64,000 nucleotides of DNA from Polytrichum commune (taxonomy: Eukaryota > Streptophyta > Polytrichopsida > Polytrichales > Polytrichaceae). Positions 35,854 to 49,437 of this stretch are shown here, in pieces. The stretch is from the NCBI GenBank assembly GCA_950295325.1, contig OX485805.1, positions 28,323,501-28,387,500 of the forward strand, written 5' to 3'. The translations under genes and the position numbers were made by a program. Under the pieces are notes generated by a model, which saw only the letters and a program-made list of their open reading frames with translations, searched no databases and had not been told where the DNA came from. The stretch's first letter is position 1. The number at the start of each line of letters is the position of its first letter.

Positions 35854-36076
35854 TACACTAAACATGGTATTCAATGTCACTTACTAATTGGATTTACATG
35901 GTGCTAAATCTTTTGACTGCTATCAATGTAATTTTTTACCAAGTAAAGTGTTTAATTTTCTATAGTGTCCGAACAACCAATTTAACGTCTATTGGTAAAT
36001 ACGAGATATACGGTAAACAAATATAGCATCGTGTAATTTCAGATAGTAAGTGACACTAAATAGCATATTTAGTGTA
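35854..36076. repeat. MITE, CTACACTAAAT family, copy 2
   Basis: The left end 'tacactaaacatggtattca' and the right end, in reverse complement 'tacactaaatatgct', bound ~223 bp. The inner parts of the inverted repeats ('gtcacttactaattgga' and its partner) match those of 41132-41342. The interior 'accaagtaaagtg...atagtgtccgaacaac' is also shared. Confidence 0.65.
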
Positions 36077-36179
36077 CTACACGGATTTGTCCTATCATTG
36101 TGGGTTGTCATGTGGAGTTCACGTTGCTATTAATCTTGCCAAGTGCATTATTTCTCATTCCTTGATGTGTGTACTGCAT

Positions 36180-36372
36180 TGGTTATCCTAATTAGTCTGT
36201 GTTACTATCTGGAGTTACGCAACACTATAATTGTTTAAAGAGAATATAATATTTTACCAAGCAAAGTTATCTATGTTCTTTAATGTCCAAAACAACCTAT
36301 TGAACCTTTGTGAATAAAAATAAGAATTGCATAACTCCGGGTAGTAACACACACTAATTGAGATAATCAGTG
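36180..36372. repeat. MITE, related copy 3 (diverged)
   Basis: Inverted ends: left 'ctaattagtctgtgttacta', right (reverse complement) 'tcaattagtgtgtgttacta', both continuing into a 'ggagtta' block. Interior sequence is shared with the neighbouring copy at 35854-36076, though the termini have diverged. Confidence 0.55.
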
Positions 36373-37600
36373 TAGCTATTAACGCGACATGGATAAAAAT
36401 GTGTGTGGGGGGGGGGCTGATGAGGCATGTGATGAAAGTATCTAATACTAAATTTAGCATTTTTAAAGTCCCATGACTAGAGATGGACAACGGTAGTTCA
36501 AACCTAATAAATCTAAGGCCATGTTAAATTTCCTGGTTATTGCACCTCCCTTAACCGTTGGCTATGAAAAAATCTTGAATATCAATTCTTGCCAGTTGTT
36601 GTTATAGAACCGTTTATACCAGTGATTTGGTTCATAACATTATTGAGTTGCATGGTTGTGTTTCATTCTATATTTAGCAATTGATATGGGCCTCCACTAT
36701 CTTATCTTCATGGAAAGATATTTTAAAAATAGGACGAAGAAGATGCCAGTATGAATAATGAATAATGCCGATTTGAATAGTAAGAATATTGTGAATAGAG
36801 TTGGTGTTTTTCAATGATAGTTCTTTTTTATTAATAGTAAGTTTTGGGAATAATATTGGGATGAACAATGTATCCCACAAATATTCCTGGGGTGAACAAT
36901 GAGCCCTGCGCATAGTGCCAGGAGTATAACTCCACCCAAATTTCCAAGTCCCGCATGAATGTATGAATAGTAAACAAATATTCCTAGTTTGTTCAAGGGC
37001 CCATGAAACACAATTGGCATATTCCAGGGTCATGGAACCGACCCACATGATTGAATAATGTCATGTTGCAACCAACACTTATAATGAAAATATAATCACA
37101 AGTTATTAATCTGATTTCCAAAGCTCCAAAGGAGTCATGTTGGGTGTCATTTTTGAAGTGAAAAAAACCACTTACATCATTGGGACTACCTATTATGAGT
37201 GAAAATTTCACATACCTATTCAACAACGTCGATGCATTTTCATTGAAATGTGACGATCTCATCTCATTTGGGGGAGTAATAGGCCATTTCATTTATGAAA
37301 AAAAAATCAAAAAATGAAGTTTTCTCGGTGAATATTTTGTCTCAAAATTGGAGGTAGAAATTTGACTACTTTTGACCTCTCAAAACACACACACACACAC
37401 GGCATCAACATGTGTACTCTCCACCCGAACTGGACCAATCAAAAACAACTAAATAAAAGAAAAATGAACGTATAGACTCGCCACTTCACACCCATGGCAA
37501 TTATAACACAAGGACCCGTGGCCTCAATGCATTTGAAGTAGATAGCTTAACCACCTTAAACCCACATAAAGAAAAAGAAGAAGAAGAAGTAGAAAAATAA
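36373..37600. other. Intergenic, no gene recognised
   Basis: Several minus-strand frames (for example 36674-37048 and 36993-37292) overlap each other without a recognisable domain. A short CA-run lies near 37387-37400. No feature is supportable. Confidence 0.35.
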
Positions 37601-39470
37601 AATAGTGTAGTGTCACTCGTAACGGACTCGTGTTTCGCGTTCGGAGCTTCCACCCTCGGTTACGTCAATGGTGGGAATCATCAAACAAGTAACGTACATC
37701 CATGACCTTTTTTACAACGTAGACGTGGATTATATTTCCCAACTTACCGAACAGCCATGAATGACCGACTTCCATGCTCTCTCACCCCATACACACATAT
37801 ATATACATATTTAGATACATAGTAGTAAGCATGGGTGACTGTGCGAGCGAGTGGGGCCCCAATTACTCGCACATTTTGTTGCCATCCCAGGAAACAGTTT
37901 CAATCATGCAGATTTGCTTCTTAAGAAGCCGAATCTGTCGCCATTGGCTTCCGAGTTAAGTTCCGGCCGACCCACATATGCCTGCCTTCCCAATGCAAGG
38001 AACCCTAGCCAGCCTGCTCCTCTTCGCCTTCTCGCTTTCTAGGCTTTCTAGCTTTAGTTCTAGGCTTGCTAGCTAGCTAGCTCGGTAGCTAGTGTGGTCT
38101 GCCGTGTCGGGATGAGGCTTCGCGCGTCGCCAATCAATGCGCCTGTCGCCGGTATCTTTCCCGAAAGGGCCCGGGAATAGCGTAGAGTATCTGGGTCATG
38201 TTTCCGGCCCCAAATACAATACGAATAAACACCCAATGTGCATATTCGCTGCTTATTGTAGGGGACAGAGGGCATCAAACCCTCGTGCATGCTGCTGTCC
38301 CGGCCTTCCGCTCACTCTTTCTTCCTTCCTTCTTCACCCACCTCTCCTCCAATATGTTATACACGGCAGTAAGTAATCCATCGCTCGCGACGAGGGAGGG
38401 AGGGAATACTACACAAAATATGATGATATTTAGTGTTGTTACCACCCTACCATGTTCAACATTAATTTTCAATTCTTTGACAATAGTGTTATACATAAAT
38501 GTGCCGCTACCTTCCCTACCGCCACCTCCCTCATTATATCCTTATTTTTCGTATCCTTACTAACACTAAATTCAAACATGTAACTTCCACATATTACCAT
38601 AGTTGATGTTTAGTGCTTGTGTTTACATTTAATGTTACTTACTTTCATAGGGTTATTGATATTTAGTGTATGCGTTCGGACTTGGAAGCTTGCATACAGT
38701 AAGGTAGCATTGTTGCAGCAGGCAGTGTCTGGCGAGGTTTCTGAGCATAATCGGTCGAACATCTCAGTGTTTCCCGAGTCCAACCAGTCGCTTGCATGTT
38801 GTGCGATCTTTCGGTTTACGAAGTTGGGGTATATTCTGTAGATTCCTCTAAAAATGGTGGGTAGCTTTCCCTGGAGTCTTTTGATGGACTTTCAACCGGT
38901 TGCTTTTCGAACTCGACTGGTGCATCTGTAACTAGCGGTCGATCGATTCTTCCCTGTTCTTTGACGATCGTCGGCTTTCTTTTTTACCTTATTTTAGTGT
39001 GGTTTTTGTTGTTGTTTTTGTTTCTTCATGTTTATGCGCCAAAGGAGAGTCCTGTATGCATGCTGTGTAGTGTACCATATATAGAGCCTCACATAGGGTA
39101 CAACAAATTACGTACATGTAAGGTAGACGTGCCTTGGAAGTGGACACCTTTTCTCGAACCGGAGCCTTCTTGTGGGGAGTTCCTGAGCACTTAGATTTTC
39201 AACGTACTTGTGAGTGTGTGTGGAGGAGATGGCGAAACCCCGATACCAATTCGGAATTCGTGGGAATTGGTTGCCAATTTTTATACACAAGATTCTTATG
39301 CCCATAAATTAGTCCATGTGTCTTTTCCCCTTCTGCCGTCGTGGAAAGTGCTTGTGTTGCTTAAAGTACACACCCTGCCATGTCCATGTGGTGAGCTACA
39401 TGTCGTGTATTCTAGGCGTCCGGTCACCCCAAATAGACCACCTGGGAAACTTCTCAGGTAGGTGAATGAC
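37601..39470. other. GC-richer stretch without recognised gene
   Basis: Noticeably richer in CpG than its surroundings, especially 37840-38180 and 38680-39450, with short uninterrupted frames on both strands (for example plus 38198-38563 and 39210-39461). I find no conserved domain and no convincing exon chain. Fragments of the CTACACTAAAT-type MITE occur near 38405-38440. It could be a promoter and exons of an unrecognised gene, a non-coding RNA, or an old gene fragment. Confidence 0.3.
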
Positions 39471-41131
39471 TTTGGTGGCTACATCCGTTTTTAATTCGTA
39501 TACACACGTTCATGATATCAGTTGCATGGTAGAGCTAATTTGGTAGAATTCTAGGTTGAATATGATTTTTGAAAGTGAGTGACCGCTTAATGATGTTGAC
39601 CGCCACAAAGCAACCTCGAAGAATATGATTCATGATTGGAGGTGTTGGATTAAGATATATGTACCTTATGAAACATGTGGAGCCATTGTGGGCACTTCCA
39701 ACTCCGCATGCAATTTGGTTGACAATTCATATCAAAATTTGATCCGTTTGGTTGGCGGATGAGAGCATGGTCATTAGATGTCCCTTCCCATTAACACCAA
39801 ACATGTTAGACATTGTATCATTAATGACGTCCATGCCGCTTTGTGGTGGAGATGCCCTTACTCTCCTTGGTGGTTGTTGAAGATGCAACCCTCGAGTGCA
39901 TGCCTCCGAGTGGGTGTATGTTTACAACACCTATTAAAGGAGAGGGCAAATTAGGGAAGGGAAGGATGAAAAATGTGATTATTAATGTAGAGCACATGCA
40001 TTCCTATTTTAGAAAATTCAACCCTTAATTGGAGAATAAAGACCCAAAATTTGCCTAATGAACTTAGAATGAGATGAATCAACAACCAACCACAAGGGGT
40101 GGGGGGGGCACTATTCTCCCCTTGGTGGGAGTTAGGAAAGCAAACCACCTCTAGACACTTTCATCATAACAACCAACCACTCGTGAGACCACACAATGTC
40201 AAAAATTTGTTTCACCTATTTATATATTTGGACAATGCAATGAAGAATTCCCAGGTGGCAACATTATGTTCCTCTTGTTGATGTAAGGTAGATGCGACTA
40301 ATTCAGCTATTCTAATCATGTCATGTGTCATTGTGTAAACTTATGTGTAATCATGTCAGCCAACTTAAACGGGGATGTCATTCTTTCAATGACAAATAAA
40401 ACATCGCTTAAAACGAGAAATAATCAAACTTATCAAAAAATAATTATTATAATTTTAGAATAATATTTTTAAAAAAATAGGGTTTATCTCTCTGACACGG
40501 TCACCCTTATTTTTGGCTAAGAAAGCCTATTTGGGTTCTCTTGCCCCAAAATTCAGGTGACAACCAAACATTATCCATTTCTGGACATGTAGGATTCCTT
40601 CTTAATTCCATGTCACTTCCTCATCCATTTTCAAACATGCTTACCCACGGTCACTTCTACTTTGGGTGAGTTTGTGTGAAATGAAGTGGGACCACCACTC
40701 ATTTCTCAACCAATGAGAGACTTTAGAAAGTGGTGGTCATGGCCATTGGTCACTACACTGCTTATGGTATTTAATGCCACGCACACTACTGGGGAACAAT
40801 CTAAACTAGATGAGTAGAGGTCTCAAAGTGTCACGTCTGCTAATTGTCAACATGATACTATTTGTTAACATAAAATATCTTCTGAGGTGAGAAACTATCT
40901 ACATTATGAAATATTTAGTAGGTTATTGGGATACTTGAGATGATAGTTTTGTGTATGAGTATGCAAAGGGAAAATATTATCAAGCATACTAATTGCAAGC
41001 GTCATGTGTTTACATTGTATAATGCAAGAGGGAGATATTCTTGAGCATACTATTGCCAAGTGTCAATTGTGTGCACTTTTAGCCAATTTGTAGACCATTA
41101 TGTAACATAGGTAAATTAAACCTCAAACCAC
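39471..41131. other. Intergenic, dispersed repeats
   Basis: About 39640-39750 is an inverted copy of about 51280-51400 (shared 'ggaagtgccca...catat' phrases), and a related phrase lies at about 63860-63905, so this is another dispersed repeat. No gene is recognised. Confidence 0.4.
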
Positions 41132-41342
41132 TACACTAATTATGGTGTTTAGTGTCACTTACTATTTGGAGTTACGATGTGCTACAACTGATATTGTAGG
41201 TTTTTCCCAAGTAAAAATGTTAATATTCTATAGTGTCCAAACAACATATTGACTTTTGTCAGTAAGATGAGATCTATATTAAATAGCTATAACATTGCGT
41301 AATTCCAAATAGTAAGTGACACTTAATACCATAAAAGGTGTA
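41132..41342. repeat. MITE, CTACACTAAAT family, copy 4
   Basis: The inverted repeats are about 45 bp with some mismatches: left 'tacactaattatggtgttta', right (reverse complement) 'tacaccttttatggtattaa', both continuing into 'gtgtcacttactatttgga'. The interior 'atagtgtccaaacaac' is shared with 35854-36076. Confidence 0.7.
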
Positions 41343-44300
41343 TTGAACATACCCATGCCAAGATATGAATAAGCGCACTTGAATGCCAAGGGTCATGAGG
41401 TGACACTAATGGTGAAGTTGTTGATCATTAGTGTAACCTAACATACGTCTCAAAATAGGGTGACACTATTATGCATGTGACACTAAATACCATAAACAAT
41501 GCAATGCAAACCAACCATGATGAAATCGACACAACAATGATGCTCGTGCTATAAATTTGGAAGAGTTGTTGCACCACCTTGTACAAACATGGTCTTAGCA
41601 TTGATGCGCTTCCACAAGATGACTATAGAATCTATGAATTTGGATCTAGAATTATTTTTTTGGTCATAGTACATCAAATAGCCATCGGGTGGAAGAGAAC
41701 CACCATAAATCTTAAAAATCAAGTGGACAATCCACCAAAATGTGAGGAAAAGGTAAAGGTGAACAAGGGGGTGAGTGGAAGAATACTCATAATGCAAGCT
41801 AACATGCAAGCTATTCGTACGGCAAAGAAAGTGATCACTATGATTCTCATCTTATGTGGTGGCACCCATGTACTTAGTAAGGAGAGTGCGATCCTCCTTT
41901 ATTAACATTATTATCAAAAGTTTTTTTTAGTACCCCTTCATGAGAAAGGGAGAGAGTCTAATTGTTAAATGGCACTTTGATTGTGGGCACCCACAATACT
42001 TGTGTCATTACTCATGTGGGGTTCACACACATTCAAAAAAACCATTTTCAAAATGAAGTTTGATGGGCCAAGGTTAAAAAAAAAAAATTGGCCTTGACAT
42101 GTGCCTAGCTGGAGATTGGTTTTCATGTTGATCCCTCATTTTTTTGGGTAGCAATGTCGATTTTCACTCTAGTCTAAGACATAGGTTTTGTAGAGTATTA
42201 AACTATTGTTTTCAATCAAAGTTAGAAACATACATTTCTACCCCCAAAAAAGAGACCAACTTTGAAACCAAGTACCCTAATGTTTGGCACATGACAAGGC
42301 CAAAACTCTTCTACCTTGGTCCACCAATATCTCTTTCAAATACACACGGTTTTGAATAACATTTGGCTTGTAAAACTCGCACAAACAATGTATTGAGAGG
42401 TCTAGATTTGCAATGACAATTGAACAAAGACAATTATGCAAAACGGTCTTTGCTACTAGTGCCCCCTCCTCAAATGTGGACACCAATCTTCTTGTTCAAT
42501 CACATCATTTCCCATGTATCTTCCACACCTTAGCATCAAGAGGGAGTTGTTGCATGAGTGTAGCTTTCATTAATCCAACATAGTTTGTAGACTAGAGGTT
42601 GCTATCCTAAGTTTATTCAACATTGACATCGGATTCAAAGACCCTAAATTAGTTCAATGAAATTAGTCCAATAAAATCCAAGAAGCCAAAAGGCTTATGG
42701 GACTAAATGTACATCAAGATGGTTTCAAACCAACTAACTCCCTAGAATAGGGGAGTGCAGTAACCTTTGTGAGGTAGAGGCTAATGTCAACTTGCTAGTC
42801 CAATCGAAAGAAATACTTGAGGCTCCCTAGTACTACATATCTCCAATGAAGCACTTTCAAGCTTATATAACCACAAATCTATAGAGCCAAGGTTTTCTTT
42901 TTATTACATGGATGGGACGTGAGGTCACTCATATGCAACAATCCGCCCTCGCCCACATGAGGTTCTTCCCAATCTCATGCCATGATTGTAACTTGTCTTC
43001 ACGGCACATGTGTCCAATGAAAGGATGGGACGTTATAGTCACCCATTCACGCCCACATATTTGCCTCACTTTTCTTCCACAAAGGGGTGCAGCAATATAG
43101 GACAGGTATAGGACAATTCCATAAAGCCCTATGTTATATCTATTCCATATTGCCTCGCACTTTTCTTCCACAAACGGACTTTATCATGATTCATACACCA
43201 TCCTTTGTTGGATATCATGATAGGTATCGTCCAAAAGTCTCAAGCTCAAAAGGACAACGACAAATGTGGGCATGTGAAAGATGATCCGATCGAACAAAAG
43301 AATCTCCTCATATACCGGAACAAAGCAGGAGAAAGGTGACCCCTCCCAAGTCAGGACCAGATGGGGAAAGCTATGACTTTTGTGTGAATAGCCCCTCCTG
43401 GCTTACTACATGTCTTTCACTACCAATGCAAACGAATTGTCAGGGTTTGACAGAAACATGAGTGGACAAGTTATTATATGAAAATCCACAGGGTATTTCA
43501 TGTCCGTTGTACCTCTAAAAATAGCTCATCTCCCAACTTTCAACATCCTACAGATATATCCCAATTTTATCCTCAAAACTTGTCTTGAGAATACCACAAC
43601 CAACATTGAGTGGATTGCACTCAAAACAACCCATTCATAGGCTTGGGAAGTTGGGGGATAATGTAAAGACCATCCCACTTCTAAAGACCAAGCCAGGCAC
43701 AATGGATCTCTTAAATACATGATCTCAGTTAACAGCAGTGTAACAATTCTAATCTCCTCCATCTGTAAGTATAATGTTGTGCTTGAAAATGTCAAGCATA
43801 CTTGGAAAATGTACATCAACAACCATGTTGGTACAAGGATGCTGAATAATACCATCAGCACTTGCAACCACACTAGACTCGAAGGGCCATTTACCCACAA
43901 CTAAACGAGTGTTTATGGTTCAGGCCCACCTTCAACCACAAACTACAACTTTGTTGTAGTCTACACACAAGTATAGTTGTAGTTCAAGAGTAGATTTGAG
44001 CATTGTGGAGGAGGCACACTATATATGGATCTAAAGTAAGGTTTGTCTAAGAGTAATTGCCTCCTACAAACCCTTTCCCATGGTTTGGCCTCTCCTGGTG
44101 CCATGTAGTAACTACAAACAAAATAGAACCCAAAAAAAGCATACTACAACCATCTCAACCCCCCCTCACCTACACCTTGTATTGTAGTTGATGGAAGAGT
44201 AGTTGCACCTTGCCCGCCACCTTATCTCTCAAAAATAGAGCTAAGCAACTATGATTTCGATTGTGTATAAACAGGCCTTGAAGGGATAGGAGGCCTAGGT

Positions 44301-44380
44301 TCTTGTTTTTCGTTCTTTCTTTTCTTACCACCTTAAATTGTGTTCATAATGGTTGAGGGCTGCTGTTAATCAAATTAATT
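41343..44380. other. Intergenic, no gene recognised
   Basis: Short frames only. A minus-strand stretch at 43520-43910 stays fairly open in two frames and has a peptide-like flavour, but I could not assign it to any family and it has stops. Downstream of the kinase stop (44381) no poly(A) signal can be fixed with confidence. Confidence 0.35.
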
Positions 44381-47300
44381 CTACAGGGCTCGTGGATCTA
44401 CCTTCTCTAAGCTCACTCCATGCGGATCTTCCTGGACAGATAAACTTAAGACTCCCCTCCTAGTCCACTCCAACTCCACGGTCTCTCTCACAGTGGCCCC
44501 CAGCACTATTGCAAATACTGCATCAAATCCTCCTGCACCAGGAACTCCAGCTAGAAGGACTCCATCCATGTTCATTGTTGCATCTAACAGTGCAGTCTGG
44601 GTTGGAGGCTCAATCTAGAATCACAAAAACAACCACAAGCAACTCATTAAGGTAAGTAAGCTTAAAACAGACACTACTAGCTCTGAACCCACTTCTCCTA
44701 AGATATTGAACATGCAATTAATACAAGATGATTAGCCAACCCAAATCGAGGCCATGGCTATATTCCTCATAATTTTTGCAGCTCACATAAGTATAATGTT
44801 CAATGTCAATGTGAAGATACTTTTTCTGATTAAAATGAACCCCCCTTGAATCACCTCATCTTTGCAGTCATGCGAAGCAAGAGTGGAAACTTACACAACT
44901 TTCACAGCTGCATTCCATGGAGGGAAAATAAACTGATGACAGCATTCAGTTTTACTACTGAGAAACACATAAAAGTGAGAGAGCCACTGAAACAATGTGC
45001 ATCAATGCAATCCAGGAGTTTATGAACCAGAACTTACAGGTACTCTTGCTGCTTCTCCCACATGCCTGAGCAGTGACCGAACCTGAACAAAGGCCTCCCT
45101 TGTTTCGAGGAGAGCCTTCACAACCTCCAATTTCTCTGCATTTTCATCAGACAAACCCTTCCACTGCCACAGTAACACAACACATGCACAAATTAATAAC
45201 CAGACTTTAAAATGCACTTTACCAAATATTTGACTCACCTAGTAGTGTAATAAAATGTATGGCAAGCAACCCCACATCAACTATTCATGGTTTTTCTGAA
45301 GAATCCTCCCAAACACTAATATATGATCAAGTAGGACACAATTAATCAGCTGCAAAACAATCGGTTCTACTAAGTATAGCAATCAGAGGCTATTTATGCA
45401 GCACTGAAGAAATCATGATAGTGCAAAATACAACCATGTGCAAAATACACGTCATGATGCTGCAAAAACCAAGTGCAACATATTTGTGGCCATTCAACGA
45501 TGATGTCTACCTTGTCAAAAGAGCATGCACTGCATGCTTGCAGAACGCTGTCGTAGGCATCTCGTGCCGAAGCAGCTTCTTTAAGGTGCAGAAGACCCTT
45601 CTCTACACCATAGTTTGCCTCTGCTAGTGCATCCCAAACAGGCTTGGCTTTCTCAGGGTCCTGCTTTCGCCAAGCCTGTACTGCCCCTACCATTGAAGGA
45701 GTATGTGAACCTCCAAAACCTGGTTCTCCGACAACCTGAATGTGGAGAGGAAACATTCATTTCAGACTCAATACATGGGACATCAGACCACAAAATGAAA
45801 AAAACAGTACAATCCTAAAGGACAAGAGAGTAAAAGTGACTTGGAAGCAAATTACACAGCTCATAGAAGCAAACGGATATCCAGGCAAGGGTGTGTACCC
45901 TATGTGCTGGTCAGATTGGACATAGATAATTTTTCTTTGTCAAATTTGTTGACACATGTCATCATGTGATTAGATGGGGCCTTTAAAAGATGACGTGGAA
46001 TTGACTTTAGGCAAAGACATACCCAATCAGACCTGTACGTACAGTATGCAAGAGAACACTTACCAACACAAGCCCAGGAGGGAGTGCATAGGCCAGTCTT
46101 TCACCATCCCAACTTTCTGCCACGACTTGCTTCATCACTTCCAGAGGTGAGACAAGTTTGCCACTCGCCTGCAAGTTCACCAGTATGAACAAATTTGATA
46201 AACACACCACCCCACCAGTTTGGCAAATCAAGCACTCCAATGAAAATAAGACATAACCTTAAGTTAGAAAGTACCTGAGCAGATGAGAGCACAGAAGGGG
46301 AGAATCTGACATATCGCTGGCTACCAAAAACAGCACAGCTCACATCAAACCCACTGCCAATCTTTCCCTGTGCTGCACAGTGTGCTGCTTGGGCTACACA
46401 ATGTACAAGCTCCATATCTGAATCCACGTCCTCTTTTTCAGCTCCATGCAATGGGAGGTCAACTGACCCAAGATACTGGAGAAGACCTGCAACTACTGCA
46501 GTAGTCATAGCTGCTGATGAACCCAATCCAGTTTTTGCAACTTCAGGTAAGGCTATTTCATGTTCCCCTGGCTGAATGTTACTAGAGATGGGTGAGAAAG
46601 AAGGTAGGGAGGCTAGACTTGATGGCGTAACTGTCAATCCACATGCTTCAAGCTGCATACAAACAGAGAAACAGTGAACTATTTTGGTCAATATGAGTGC
46701 TACACAGAAAACAATAATATACGATTCCACATCCTAAGATATTTATCCATGGGACAAAATATGCAACAAAATCTCATGCAAGTTATCACACCTCCATATA
46801 ATCAGAGGACAATAGAGTTATCCTCTAACTCTACATGTTGTTTTGCATACAGCACCTTCCATGTTTGGTAAGTTTTTGGTGGGTGCTTGGAGGTAATGTC
46901 GATGTTTGAACGAAGAACATTCTATATTGTTCATTGAGAGTCAGACTCAATTTGGCATGCTAATAGGTGCTAAAATATGCTTGGCCCTCAATAAAATGAT
47001 ATAGGTTGCTCTTCATTCAATTTCAAGCACTACCTCCAAGCATGCACCACAAGTGGCAAGAAAATATTGATATTGTATGCAAAACAACCAATAAAAAATC
47101 ATAGGCAACCAACTACTACAAAAAAGTCCCATTGAGTTGAAGAACTTAAATAATCCAAGGCAGGAGTTTCCAGATGACAATGTGTGCAAAGGGTAGTCCA
47201 TCCTCCTTAAATGAACCAGAGTGTGACATACAGGATGAAGAGAGCATCAAGAAGCAACACATCATACCTGCTTTCGAAAGGAATAGAAGTCATTGCTGCC

Positions 47301-49156
47301 CAGGATTGTAATTTCCAGACCTACAGATATAACCGGTTTTAAGATATGAAACTCCAGACGGGATATCAGTATGCAGGTGCTAATGGATCTAAAGAATACA
47401 CCATTGTGGATATGAATCATCATGCCAAATCTGGGCACAAAAAAGTTGTCACAAGTACCTCGGATCAACTGTTGTTGGTATAAATCTCGTGCGTCACTGG
47501 AGGCATCTACAAGTCCAGCTTTGACAGCTGCTACAGCAAGCTGCACCGCTTGTTCCACAAAGGCACTGCCACCATCACTGCACAGTGGCCCCAAACAAGT
47601 ATATTTCATCTTTCTTTGTGAATTCCTTATAAAGGACCCTGTCATCAATCAGAGCGAATTGTTTACAACATACAATACAGCAATTACAAAAAAAAATTAA
47701 GAAAAGGGATTTGACAAGTGGATGTTCTGCCACTTGCAAAGCCTTGTACTCATTTTTTTGCATGAAATTCCTAGTCATGAAAATTTGGAACCCAGCCAGT
47801 ATTAGGCAGAGGCAAAGAAGTGGCATGGAATAAAACAAGGTCTCAACATGACAACAGCTGGAACAGAAGTGACATCCAAACCTTGAAACCCTCCGCAGGC
47901 TCAGATCACGGTGTGAAAGTTTGTACTCGGTCTCTTTTCCAAGCTGGGGTGATATTACCTTCACATCTGTCCATGCCTACACAGATGCAAGCCGTTCTAT
48001 GTTACTTATATGAAATACGAAATGCACTTCGAAAGTCGTAGGGTGTTGGTTCACCTTTGATACCTCTTCAACAAGAAATGTATAAATTTACCATATTTGA
48101 AATAATTATTGACAATGCAGCAGATGCCAAGACTCTTATGCCAAGGAAGTTCCAGCCAAAGGTATTGGCTGCATAATTCCAGGATGCAATCTTGCTCAAA
48201 ATCTACAAAAAAAATATCCAACCATTTCAAGAGATTCATAATCAGTGCGCAATTGGCCACTAGGTATGAAACTACCCGAACGACAGAAGATCACCACTGA
48301 AAGAGAAAAGGTGGAACTGAGCAACCGTCCTCTCTCATACATTTGGCTCACAAAAAAAAAATTGTTGGAACTGGACATTCTGATGGCAATCCTAGCTCCA
48401 AAAAGCAATGAGCCATCCTTGGAATATAGTGGCACAGATAACCTCTCTCATACAATTGGCTCACGATTTTTTTTGGAACAGGGCATTCTCCAATTGCAAA
48501 CCTAGCGCCAAAAATCCCCGAGCCATCCTTGAAAAAACGAGGAATAAACAGCCTATCTGATGCAATTGGCTCACGAATGCATACATTTTTGGAACATGAC
48601 ATTCTCCAATTGCAAACCTTGCTCCAAAAATCCCCGAGCCATCCTTGTAAAAACGAGGCACAGATAACTTCTCTGATGCAATTGGCTTGAGCCTTTCCTT
48701 TTTCTTTTTCTTTTTCTTATTTGGAACATCTGATTGCACACCTAGCTCCAACAATACCCCGGCCATTCACAGATAACACCTCTGATACAATTGGCTCACG
48801 CATGCGTATGTTTTTTGGAATAGAGCATCATCCTCCGATTGCAACCCTAGCTCCCAGCAGCCACCCTTGAACAGATGAGGCACAGATTAAAGTAAAGAAA
48901 AGCGTACCCAGGACCAGCTGTCAGGCGCCAGATCGACATGGATGGGCTTGACGACGGCGTAGAAGCGAGCCGATGTCGATAGCACCAAGCCTGCATTGGG
49001 CTGCTCCAGTATGAGGTAGGCCCCTGTGATCAACACCTTCCCCGGAGCCGAAACCACCCTGCACATCACAATAGTTCAGAAACAACAACTTGATGCGACG
49101 ACATTGTTAGGATAGGACTTTATCGAATTGCATACTTACACGGCCTCGTCGTCCAT
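44381..49156 (-). CDS. PMK: Phosphomevalonate kinase (EC 2.7.4.2), 10 exons
   Basis: Phosphorylates mevalonate-5-phosphate to the diphosphate with ATP, in the cytosolic/peroxisomal mevalonate route to isoprenoids. Exons: 49156-49140, 49058-48908, 47976-47882, 47577-47459, 47320-47268, 46652-46275, 46168-46064, 45735-45511, 45163-45038 and 44614-44381. All borders are GT-AG with consistent phase, giving 500 residues, close to the plant family length. GHMP-kinase motifs are intact: 'SAPGKVLITGAY' (~9-20), 'AKTGLGSSAAMT' (~184-195, ATP loop) and 'LLAGVPGAGGFDA' (~443-455). The start is the first ATG after an in-frame upstream stop, and only 17 coding bases precede intron 1. Intron 2 (931 bp) carries a minisatellite and intron 5 a MITE. 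The enzyme is well conserved throughout, so I regard it as functional. Confidence 0.96.
46805..47135. repeat. MITE in PMK intron 5
   Basis: Inverted repeats of about 50 bp: left 'ttgttttgcatac' with 'gtgcttggaggta' further in, right the reverse complement ('tacctccaagcatgcacc' and 'gtatgcaaaacaa'). The copy at 57171-57525 in intron 5 of the transporter gene is similar along its whole length and in the same top-strand orientation. It is non-coding. Confidence 0.8.
48329..48889. repeat. Minisatellite in PMK intron 2, 5 x ~111 bp
   Basis: Units start at 48329, 48442, 48552, 48668 and 48779. Each contains 'cctctctgatacaattggct', a variable T-rich/GGAACA segment, 'ccaattgcaaacctagctcc' and 'ccgagccatccttg'. 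Unit lengths are 110-116 bp. The array ends about 20 bases before the splice donor of exon 2 (48907). Confidence 0.9.
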
Positions 49157-49437
49157 GGCCGCAGATGATCCTTCGCTTGGTCTGATTCTCGTGGCCACCA
49201 CTTGAAACCCTAGACCCTTCCTCCTCCTCCTCCCTTCAAGAGTCCTCTACAACAAAAAAAACAACAACAATGCTGGGGAAGCTGAGATCAAGGACAGAGA
49301 AGACTCGGAAGAAGAATGAATGCATCTAGTTCGTGGCTTCACATGTGATTTACGGAAGCTTATGTCGATGCCATCTCAAGAATGAATAATGTTGTCGATG
49401 CTTCCCTTTGAATCTACCTACCAATTTGACTGCACTA

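Noticed and set aside
43526-43900. 124-codon minus-strand frame
   Set aside because: Another frame of the same stretch looks equally peptide-like but contains stops. No domain could be named.
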